Positions 56,612-64,000 of a DNA stretch of 64,000 nt are shown one piece after another. The position numbers were made by a program, and so were the translations under genes. Below the pieces are notes generated by a model. It had not been told where the DNA came from. It saw only the letters and a program-made list of their open reading frames with translations, and did no database searches. This DNA comes from Ligustrum vulgare (taxonomy: Eukaryota > Streptophyta > Magnoliopsida > Lamiales > Oleaceae), in the NCBI GenBank assembly GCA_963555705.1, contig OY743189.1:9441501-9505500 (forward strand), read 5' to 3'. How positions within the stretch are numbered: position 1 is the first letter of the stretch; every line of letters starts with the position of its first letter.

Positions 56612-57063
56612 TGTAAGGATTTTAATCAATCGTGTGGGCTTATATGTGAATTATTGTGTATTGAATAAAATGCTATCAAATTTGGTTAAGCCCAATTAAA
56701 GTGATCTAATAAGGATTTTATACATATCGGGCTTTAATGCATCTAATTATTGTATGTGCTTTTATGTGTAGATACCAGGCCATTACCTAATTCATGATGG
56801 GTCGAATTAGGTTAACTGTCAATTCAGTATATAAAGTCGGTTATGGTCCCTGAATCGTACGTACAGTTCATTCTTTTTGACATCCCATCATCAGAAAGAA
56901 AATAAGGAGTACTTATTGATTTAGAAGATCCAACCAACCGAATCGTTCATCGTGAATCATATATGATTAAGGTACTCTTCCGCTTCAGTTATTTAATCTT
57001 GATAATTCAGTATGATGATTTTGGATCGTAGATAAATAATTATATGTGATAAAATTTCTAACA
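56612..57063 (+). repeat. Copia element 3, 3' LTR (452 bp)
   Basis: Pairs with the 5' LTR; about 10 bp longer through two short insertions near 56889 and 56944. Followed by TACAC. Confidence 0.95.
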
Positions 57064-57068
57064 TACAC

Positions 57069-57438
57069 CACCCAATGCAAACCCATAAATCAACCATAAT
57101 TTCCTCAATTCATTTCACGTTCAACCATAGGAGACATTCTCCCTAACACACCCAACCCTATAGACATTCCCACCATCTTCGCATCAGACATGACAGAGGT
57201 GGAGAATGAAACAAAGGTAGAGATTGTGTCTAAGTCCATATACGACACTGCAGTTGAGCCTCCATCACAAGGCGACAGCTTAATGCAGATCGCGATCAAG
57301 TGTAGTGAGGTGAGGATGGTGCAAATGGGGTGGTTATGTGTTGGTGACGATTGGTGGTGGGGGGTGCGATTAATATTGATTGTGACCATAAATTCATTAT
57401 TCATAAATTTTGACTAACATGTGACCATAAATTCTATA
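57069..57438. other. Unassigned segment leading into GTGAC repeats
   Basis: Continuation of the sequence that copia element 3 entered at 50786. The frames 57105-57404 (minus) and 57190-57417 (plus) overlap antisense and neither is recognised. A TGGTGGTGGGG stretch (57345-57362) recalls 49486-49513. Confidence 0.4.
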
Positions 57439-58804
57439 TTGCGACTAAATTTGTAATTTTGACTCTAAATTTTTTTATGATCAATTAATTGATAAATTTT
57501 GATAGAAAAATAACTCGTGATCGAGTATTTTCATAATTTGTGATCAAATAAAATTTGTGATTGAAAAATAAATCATGACCTATAACATTTAGGATTTGTG
57601 TTTAAATAATAAATTGTGACCAATTAGTTTGGTAAATTGTGACCAAAAATAAGTTTTGATCAATAAATTTGTAATTTTTAACAAAGAAAAAAGTCTTGAC
57701 CTGTAAATTGTGATTGGAAAATATGTCGTGGTCGGTATTTTCATAATTTGTGACTAAAAAATAAATTGTTATCGTAATTTTTATAATTTGTGACAGGCAA
57801 AGAAGTCGTGACCGACTATTTTCATAATTTGTGACCAGGAAAAATGTTATGGCATATAAAATTTGTGATTTGTAATCGATAAATATTTCATGACTTGATA
57901 TTTGTGATTTGTGTGACTTTGTAATAAATTGTGACTTAAAAATAAGTTGCGACATTTAAATTTGTAATTTGTACCTTAGAAATAATTCGTGATAAAAAAA
58001 ATTATAATTTGAGACTGGGAAATATGTCGTTAACAATTAATTTGATAATTTGTGACTTATAAAATTTGTTTTTTAACTTTGACCATAAAATGTGTATTAT
58101 TGTGACGTTAACCTTTTTTAATTGCGACTAAATTTGTAATTTTGACTCTAAATATTTTTATGATCAATTAATTGATAAATTTTGATAGAAAAATAACTCG
58201 TGATCGAGTATTTTCATAATTTGTGATCAAATAAAATTTGTGACTGAAAAATAAATCATGACCTATAACATTTAGGATTTGTGTTTAAATAATAAATTGT
58301 GACCAATTAGTTTGATAAATTGTGACCAAAAATAAGTTTTGATCAATAAATTTGTAATTTTTAACAAAGAAAAAAGTCTTGACCTGTAAATTGTGATTGG
58401 AAAATATGTCGTGGTCGGTATTTTCATAATTTGTGACTAAAAAATAAATTGTGATCGTAATTTTTATAATTTGTGACCGGCAAAGAAGTCGTGACCGACT
58501 ATTTTCATAATTTGTGACCAGGAAAAATGTTATGGCATATAAAATTTGTGATTTATAATCGATAAATATTTCATGACTTGATATTTGTGATTTGTGTGAC
58601 TTTGTAATAAATTGTGACTTAAAAATAAGTTGCGACATTTAAATTTGTAATTTGTACCTTAGAAATAATTCGTGATAAAAAAAAATTTATAATTTGAGAC
58701 TGGGAAATATGTCGTGAACAATTAATTTGATAATTTGTGACTTATAAAATTTGTTTTTTAACTTTGACCATAAAATGTGTATTATTGTGACGTTAACCTT
58801 TTTA
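57439..58804. repeat. 683-bp tandem duplication built of GTGAC-type motifs
   Basis: The unit 57439-58121 is repeated as 58122-58804 with very few differences. Within each unit AATTTGTGACC-like words recur every 30-50 bp (TAATTTGTGAC, AAATTGTGACC, AGTCGTGACC and variants). The two identical-looking minus-strand frames of 117 codons (57602-57955, 58285-58638) are translations of this repeat, not genes. The motif style is that of subterminal repeat arrays of large plant DNA transposons, but no terminal inverted repeats were found. Confidence 0.9.
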
Positions 58805-59394
58805 AACAATAACTTATATTTAATTAATGATTAACTATGACCTAATTTTTTTATTAAAACCTTAAATTTGTTATGTTTGAAAATTTGTATTTTAAATATC
58901 TTAGTTATTATTATTCCCTATTTTTAAGAGGAAATTACATGGAGATCTGTTTTTTAAAACCCAAATTCAAATATAAGATCAAACTTAAATAACTTCAAAA
59001 TTCAGGTTGTAATTAGGATTTCAATAATTAATTAATAATTTAAAATAAATTAATCAAATTAAATATCCAATTCTATTCAACAATCCCACACCACTAAAGA
59101 AACCTAATCCCCCCCCCCCCCCCCCAACAAGAGGTTTCATGTCTCTCCCAATTGGACGTTGCCTCCCCCTCGCGGCCACAGCGAAAGCTGGACTCTGCCC
59201 CATGGTTTGAACGTCATCAGTTCAACAAACGTGACGTTGTGGCTTACTAGAGGCAGCGGTGCTGACAGACGCAATTTTGAAGGTAACATGACGTCGCAAC
59301 ATTCTGTTCAACAAGGTGTTTCTGTTTTGATAATAATTTTCTATATCTATTCCCTTTCTTTTTATTCATATGATGTTGTTCTGTACATTTTTAT
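58805..59394. other. Unassigned interval with C17 run
   Basis: A run of 17 C at 59109-59125. The frame 59159-59404 (81 codons) begins in GC-richer sequence and is unrecognised. The segment 58920-59090 resembles 50633-50786. Confidence 0.4.
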
Positions 59395-59640
59395 TGGAGT
59401 TTAGCATAAACTCAGACTAATTTTATTTTATTTTTATTTTATTTGCATCAATCCTGTAATAAGGTCTTCCTAATTTTTCTGTTTGAATAAGTCCTGTGAG
59501 TTTGGTAGTCCTATTCTCTTATAAATAGGAGTTGTATCTAGTTTTAGAATATAATACATTTCTGTAGTTCTTCTAATTAAATAAAGTTGTTTTTGCTTCT
59601 CAATTCAGATTTCTGCGTTCTTTGATTTCTAGTTCCTTCA
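59395..59640 (+). repeat. Inverted copy of the Tork LTR (246 bp)
   Basis: Starts TGGAGTTTAGC and ends TTCCTTCA, followed by TT and TGGTATCAGAGC (59643-59654). It is the reverse complement of 59901-60193 with an internal deletion of about 50 bp near 59510. Confidence 0.88.
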
Positions 59641-59642
59641 TT

Positions 59643-59654
59643 TGGTATCAGAGC
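59643..59654 (+). other. Primer binding site of inverted LTR
   Basis: TGGTATCAGAGC on the plus strand. The 40 bp that follow are shared, in inverted form, with 59847-59886. Confidence 0.88.
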
Positions 59655-59696
59655 TAGTAATATCCAGGTCTCTTGTTTGTTGTAAATTGCTTGTCC

Positions 59697-59835
59697 TAAG
59701 GGTTCACTGTACCCATGCCCAATGATTTGGGATAATTCCTGAAAGCCAAACAAAGCCTTCATCTGGATACGCCATTGATCAAAGTTCTTTCCATTGAACT
59801 TTGGAAGTTGGGGTTGAATTTATTAGTTCATGTTT
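59697..59835 (-). pseudogene. gag: gag N-terminal fragment of Tork element
   Basis: Minus-strand reading PKFNGKNFDQWRIQMKALFG followed by FQELSQIIGHGYSEP is the conserved start of Tork-type gag. It is cut off at the palindrome arm (59694) after about 40 codons. The frame that continues to 59577 is translation of the inverted leader. Confidence 0.8.
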
Positions 59836-59886
59836 GTGACCTACTTACAAGCAATTTACAACAAACAAGAGACCTGGATATTACTA

Positions 59887-59898
59887 GCTCTGATACCA
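59887..59898 (-). other. Tork primer binding site
   Basis: TGGTATCAGAGC on the minus strand, two bases after the LTR end at 59901. Confidence 0.88.
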
Positions 59899-59900
59899 AA

Positions 59901-60193
59901 TGAAGGAACTAGAAATCAAAGAACACAGAAATCTGAATTGAGAAGCAAAAAAGACTTTATTTATTTAGAAGAACTACATATATGTATTATATTCTAAAAC
60001 TAGATACAGCTCCTATTTATAAGAGAATATATATTGCACCCTAACTTGCTCCTAAATCTACTTAATTAGTTGAAGTAGTTTCTAGAGAAATGGACTACCA
60101 AGTCACAGGACTTGTTCAAGAAAAATCAAGAAGACCCTATTACAGGATTGATGCAAATAAAATAAAACTAATTTGGGTTTATGCTAAATTCCA
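59901..60193 (-). repeat. Tork LTR (293 bp)
   Basis: Begins TGGAATTTAGC at 60193, right behind polypurine tract AAGGGGGACTAT, and ends TTCCTTCA at 59901. It has a TTATAAATAGGAGC TATA-like box (about 60007-60020 on the minus strand). Confidence 0.88.
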
Positions 60194-60205
60194 ATAGTCC
60201 CCCTT

Positions 60206-61022
60206 AAACACAAACTAGTAGAGCTACAAACTCCAAGCTTCTCCTTGAACCTATAGAAGGCTTCAACTGCCAGTGACTTGGTGAGAATGTTGGAAACATG
60301 TTCTTCTGACTTACAGAACTCTAGGATTATTTCGTTCTCTGCAACTAGATCTTGAATATACTGAAATTTGATTCCAATATGTTTGCTTCTTCCATGAAAT
60401 ACTAGATTTTTGCTTAGAGCTATCGCCGAATTATTGTCACAGTATATCTTAGTAGACTGTAATTGTTGCTCATTCATTTCCTCAAGCAAATGACGTTACC
60501 AAACTGCTTGACAAGCACACGAGGCAACTGCCATGTACTCCGCTTTCGTAGTGGAAAGTGTAACCACTTGTTGTTTCTTTGACGACCAAGATATAACTCT
60601 AGAACCCATGTGAAAGACAAAGCAAGAAGTGCTTGTTCTGTGTTCCAAATCATCAGCCTAATCACTTTCGGTATAACCAACAAGAGCACCATTGTTAGTA
60701 GACGCAATAAAGATACCATGAGTTTGAGTACCTTTAATGTATCGCAAGATCCATTTTGCAGCTTGTAAGTGAGCTTGCTTTGGAGTTTCCATAAACCGAC
60801 TAATAATGCCAACTCCAAAAGTGATCAGGTCTAGTAGATGTTAAATATCGTAGACATTCAACTAAACTCCAATAATATGTGGAACTAACAAGATTACCAC
60901 TATTTCCATACTTCTCGAAATGCAGTTGTGCCTCAATTGGAGTCTTGATATGACTCCATCTTAAAACGTTTCAGGATATCTGAGGAATATTTCTGTTGCG
61001 AAAGAAAAATTCCCTCAACCAT
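60206..61022 (-). pseudogene. Tork RNase H and RT thumb
   Basis: The frame 60184-60489 gives YCDNNSAIALSKNLVFHGRS, KHIGIKFQYIQDLV and ILTKSL, the end of copia RNase H. The SSTEAEYMA-type and ADDLEH-type blocks upstream lie in another frame (60474-60818), so the region is frameshifted. RT thumb wording (60820-61020) is broken by stops. Confidence 0.8.
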
Positions 61023-61800
61023 TTATATAACTTCCAGCCCAAGAAAATATGACATAAGCCCCATGTCTGTCATGTCAAAAGTGCTAGTCATAGCTGCCCT
61101 GAAATCAGCGAACATGGCTGGTGCATTTCCTGTAAATATTAAGTCATCGACATATAAACAGATAAGGAGCATATCACCATTGGAATTAGATTTGATATAC
61201 AATGTGGGCTCATAATTACACTTAATGAAACCATTTTCCTGGAAATAGGAGCCAATACGAGAGTACCACTCCCTTGGTGCTTGTTTCAACCCATATAAAG
61301 CTTTCTTTAACTTAAAAGCTTTATCTTCTTGACCTTGCTTCACATAACCAACCGTCTGATTCGCATAAACCTCTTCCTCAAGAAAACCATTCAAAAATGC
61401 GGACTTCACATCCATTTGATGTATTTGCCACTTCTTTTGAGCAACCAAAGCAATCACCATTCGAATAGTATCAAGTCTCGCATCCAGAGGAAAGACTTCA
61501 TGATAATCGATGCCCGGTTTCTGCTTGTAACCTTTCAAAACCAATCGGGCTTTCAAACGATCCACTTCACCATCAGGTTTGTACTTAGTTTTGTACACCC
61601 ATTTAAAGACGATTTATTTCTTGCCCACTGGAAGAGTAGTGAATTCCCAAGTATCATTTTTCTCTATGAACTGAATTTCTTCGTCCATAGCCTGAACCTA
61701 ACCATCAATTTGAGATGCTTCTGCAAAACTAAGAGGATCATAGTCTGTGAACAATGCAAAGTTTACAAGTTCCTCGTTGAAAATTTAAATGCTATCAGTT
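61023..61800 (-). pseudogene. Tork reverse transcriptase
   Basis: The frame 61023-61598 (191 codons) is almost a complete RT core: [56 protein letters not shown] and LLICLYVDDLIFTGN with both catalytic Asp, then DMTDMGLMSYFLGLEV. Upstream, RT wording continues to about 61800 with stops near 61615 and 61700. Among the best preserved RT segments in the window. Confidence 0.88.
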
Positions 61801-62204
61801 AAAACATAATCATGTAAGAGAGCTGGCGTGACATGATTACGTCGTGAGGTACGGGGCCCTTCAACGTAGGTTGCAGCTGAACCAGGTGGCACTATATTGC
61901 TAGAAATCTGATGTGCTTCAACTGATTCTACTGCTGTATTATACAGAGATTCAATTGAATTTGGTTCAACAATCTCAAAATCTTCACATATATTGATCTC
62001 AGGGTGCTGCTTCTCTTGAGATATCCAATCCCAAGCTTCAGCTTCGCTAAATTCCACATCCCTACTCACAATAACTTCACTCGTTTTTAAGTTAAACAAT
62101 TTATAACCTTTAGTTTTATCGTTGTAACCAATGAAAATACATTTATCATCGAACTTCTTCCATTTTTCAGCGGGTACATGGACATATACAACACACCTAG
62201 ACCC
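61785..62204 (-). pseudogene. Tork integrase C terminus and linker
   Basis: The minus-strand frame reads CVVYVHVPAEKWKKFDDKC, FIGYNDKTKGYKLFN and VIVSRDVEF, the copia integrase tail, then an acidic linker. The frame is open toward 62282, but beyond 62204 it is TRIM sequence. Confidence 0.82.
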
Positions 62205-62318
62205 AAAGTGAGGTTGCAACCCATAACCAATTGGTAATGGGTAGAGTAGCCCACTTGGGTTATATGGTGGTTTATTTTCCAAATCACAACCGATGTGGGA
62301 TTGTTTGCATTCCCAACA
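62204..62318 (-). repeat. TRIM 2 3' LTR, truncated
   Basis: Matches the first 115 bp or so of the 5' LTR, then ends at the junction with Tork integrase. Confidence 0.8.
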
Positions 62319-62589
62319 ATCCTTCCCTCAAACAAGGCCCACGAGATACACCTAGCCCATCTGGCCCTCCTTCAAGATAAATTCCGTCACATTTCCTCAT
62401 GCCCAGGGAGATCACTATTCATCGAAATAATCCACCATAGCCACAGCACACTGTGTTATCATGGATCTACCATCTCGTGAGAAACCACGAGAATTCTTCA
62501 TCTTAGGGCTCATCATCTCGATTCATCTGTCATTGTTCGGAGAGTCTCGTTCATCCACTTTGTCGTGGATCCACCAAATAATCTTTCCA

Positions 62590-62601
62590 GCTCTGATACC
62601 A
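62590..62601 (-). other. TRIM 2 primer binding site
   Basis: TGGTATCAGAGC on the minus strand next to the complete LTR. Confidence 0.85.
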
Positions 62602-62603
62602 CT

Positions 62604-62771
62604 TGTTAGGACCATGGATATCAATTTGTCCAATCCCAATCCTAAACTCCCAAGCCCAAGTGAGGTTTCAACCCAAAACCAATTGGTAATGGGTGGAGTA
62701 GCCCATTTGAATTATATGATGGTTTATTTTCCAACTCACAACCGATGTGTGATTGTTGGCATTTCCAACAA
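62604..62771 (-). repeat. TRIM 2 5' LTR (168 bp)
   Basis: TG...CA ends on the minus strand. Contains the AATCACACATCGGTTGTGA word that resembles the ATCCCACATCGG starts of many TRIM LTRs. Confidence 0.85.
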
Positions 62772-63500
62772 TTTTGTGGATGCATCATTTGAGGAAATTT
62801 AGAATCATAATTTTGGCCCTTTGTTTCTTCCGTATGCAACATGAGATTTTGACTTCTGATCTATCAAAGATAAGCTCACTCTCCCCAGATGGTTGTTTAG
62901 CTTGGAGAAAAAATAGAGAAATCTCTATTTTTGTATATTGTTGTTTTTTGTCTCTATTATCAAGGAAGACTTGGAGAGTATTAGGATTTAGCCCGTGTTG
63001 CTTTTCAAAAGGTTTCATGTGTATTTGTAAGATGATAGTTTTTTCTCCACTGGTCTTTAAGTTTCGTGAATCTTACTTATTGAACTCCATTAATTGCACA
63101 CTTTCTCTGACATCTATTACTCATATCAAATTCTATTTATTTATATGATATTCGAATTTCTTAAAGTTCGATGTTTTAAATTCGTATCTACTCATGCATA
63201 TAGTCCCCCTCCATCCTTATTTTTTTCTTGGGTTGTACTGTGCTGATCTACTGAACGGGCCAGTGGTTTTCCTATCGATTCCTCTGTCTATTATGAATCT
63301 TGGAATTGTAGGCAGGTTCATATATATTGAGGCCTGTGCATTTATCACATATTTAAGTCTTTTTCCGTTCTGGTTATAGATTTCCAAACATATAAGTTAT
63401 TTTAATCTGGGAAATAAATAACTTACAATTTTATTCTTAGAGTCGGATGCCTGATGGTGGTGCGGAGGGATGGGGATTTTGATTTTATAATTTGGAGACG
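62772..63500. other. Unassigned interval
   Basis: No recognised gene. The frames 62753-63148 (plus) and 62785-63018 (minus) overlap antisense. The frame 63194-63379 (61 codons) is hydrophobic but unrecognised. Confidence 0.4.
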
Positions 63501-63510
63501 GGGTAGAGTG

Positions 63511-63588
63511 TTGCTATTGCTATTGCTATTGGTGATGGAGGTCATGGCGGGGGCACCGTGGTAGTGGCAACAGCAGCAGCAGCAGCAC
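63511..63588. repeat. Short tandem repeats (TTGCTA)n and (CAG)n
   Basis: About three TTGCTA units at 63511-63530 and about six CAG triplets at 63570-63588. Confidence 0.85.
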
Positions 63589-63599
63589 AATGTTAACAG

Positions 63600-64000
63600 G
63601 GAATGTGGATTATGTTATCTGAGAACATTAATTGATAATTGTTCGGATTATGTGACCTGAGAACAGTAATTGATAATTGTTTAATACATGTGACTTCACC
63701 AAATATGTGACGTGTGACATGAATAAATTAGATAATGTTATTTAAAAATAATCATGACCTAATAATTTGAAAAGTAGTGAACTAAAAATAAGTCGAATTC
63801 AATTCATTTAGCATTATGTAACTTACTAATTTCATAAGTTGTGGAAATCAATCTTGACTTAAAAATTTGTTAATGTGATCTAAACATAAGTTCAATTTGT
63901 GACCTAATAGTAATCGTTTGTGACCCTAAAATAATATGTGACTTAAAAAATGATGACTGTGACTTAAAAGACTTGTACCTCGTGATATGAGATTTTACAA
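63600..64000. repeat. GTGAC-motif rich sequence to window end
   Basis: Words such as TATGTGACCTGAG, AATTTGTGACCTAA, GTTTGTGACCC and TGACTTAAAA recur at roughly 20-60 bp spacing. A 30-bp unit (TGTGTTATCTGAGAAC/ATTAATTGATAATTG type) is duplicated at 63613-63680. The style is that of 57439-58804; the block is cut by the window edge. Confidence 0.6.

Larger units (their letters stand above)
50787..57063 (+). mobile_element. Copia element 3, full-length ends, internally deleted
   Basis: LTRs 50787-51228 and 56612-57063 start TGTAAGGATTTT and end TTCTAACA. Target copies TACAC lie at 50782-50786 and 57064-57068. It has a TGGTATCAGAGC primer site and an AAGTGGGAGAT polypurine tract. Gag, a remnant of integrase C terminus, RT and RNase H are present in order, but protease and the integrase core are gone: the gag zinc knuckle (near 54000) is followed within about 100 bp by integrase-tail wording. 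Many stops. The two LTRs are very similar by eye, so the insertion is fairly young despite decayed coding, suggesting it moved in trans. Confidence 0.92.
59395..62204 (-). mobile_element. Tork-lineage copia fragment with inverted LTR palindrome
   Basis: Minus-strand order from high to low coordinates: integrase C terminus (from 62204), RT, RNase H, polypurine tract, LTR (60193-59901), primer site, start of gag (about 59835-59697), then abruptly an oppositely oriented primer site and LTR (59694-59395). The first part is the 3' half of one element. Its LTR then acts as a 5' LTR for a gag start, and a second, inverted LTR-plus-leader follows. Gag remainder, protease and most of integrase are missing. 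The high-coordinate end abuts a TRIM. Confidence 0.8.
62204..62771 (-). mobile_element. TRIM 2, one LTR truncated
   Basis: The minus strand has a 168-bp LTR (62771-62604) starting TGTTGGAAATGCC and ending CCTAACA, a 2-nt gap, TGGTATCAGAGC (62601-62590), about 270 bp internal non-coding sequence, a purine tract GAGGGAAGGAT, and a second LTR starting TGTTGGGAATGC at 62318. The second copy matches only about 115 bp and stops at 62204, where Tork integrase begins. It is a different family from the TRIM at 1768-2522 (different LTR sequence and length). No target duplication is readable. Confidence 0.8.

Noticed and set aside
57602..58638. Two near-identical 117-codon minus-strand frames as a duplicated gene
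   Set aside because: They are translations of the 683-bp GTGAC repeat: the reading repeats Phe-Leu-Val-Thr-Asn-Tyr words because of the nucleotide motif.
59159..59404. 81-codon plus frame as a host gene
   Set aside because: No family resemblance, runs into the inverted Tork LTR and follows a C17 run.
62785..63018. Minus-strand 77-codon frame as the missing upstream part of Tork integrase
   Set aside because: No integrase motif is present and the TRIM junction is not a simple insertion.

Overview
This window reads as repeat-dense nuclear DNA of a flowering plant, probably a eudicot. It is AT-rich and packed with Ty1/copia and Ty3/gypsy LTR retrotransposons of plant lineages (SIRE, Tork, Tat, a chromovirus-like gag), two TRIM elements, a hAT-like MITE and an endogenous caulimovirid fragment. 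I recognise no intact host gene, tRNA or rRNA. Nearly every long open frame is retroelement coding sequence or its antisense shadow.

Layout. 1-9.4 kb: unassigned DNA, a minus-strand TRIM (1768-2522), then a decayed Tat-lineage gypsy element (about 3137-9395) whose RT carries a 318-bp MITE with an 8-bp target duplication. 9.4-16.5 kb: mostly unassigned, with an LTR-like fragment, a divergent LTR of the 'ACGGCCGT' family (12125 on) and a minus-strand pararetrovirus RT fragment (13.4-14.8 kb). 16566-43792: one plus-strand copia element with matching TGATC target duplications 27 kb apart. It is split after gag by a 22-kb minus-strand SIRE-lineage array (about 18510-40433). Inside the SIRE array sit three clean insertions, each with a 5-bp duplication: a solo LTR in the env-like region (20997-23560, GATAT), a solo LTR in the RT/RNase H region (26241-27922, GGTAC), and a complete gag-protease-only LTR element in integrase (29456-33745, CATTT). 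This is nesting three levels deep.

44.3-50.7 kb: a probable solo LTR with 59-bp tandem repeats, unassigned DNA, then duplicated GTGAC-rich repeats. 50787-57063: a full-length but internally deleted copia element (TACAC duplication) with 2 kb of repeats between its primer site and gag. 57-59.4 kb: a 683-bp tandem duplication made of GTGAC motifs. 59.4-62.8 kb: a minus-strand Tork-lineage fragment ending in a large inverted LTR palindrome on one side and abutting a second TRIM on the other. The end of the window returns to GTGAC-rich sequence.

The strongest candidates for something little described are the RT-less gag-protease element with arrays of palindromic TTACGGCCGTAA in its LTRs, the inverted LTR palindrome of the Tork element, and the GTGAC-repeat sequence seen in three blocks. 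Lineage names rest on recognised protein motifs, not on searches.
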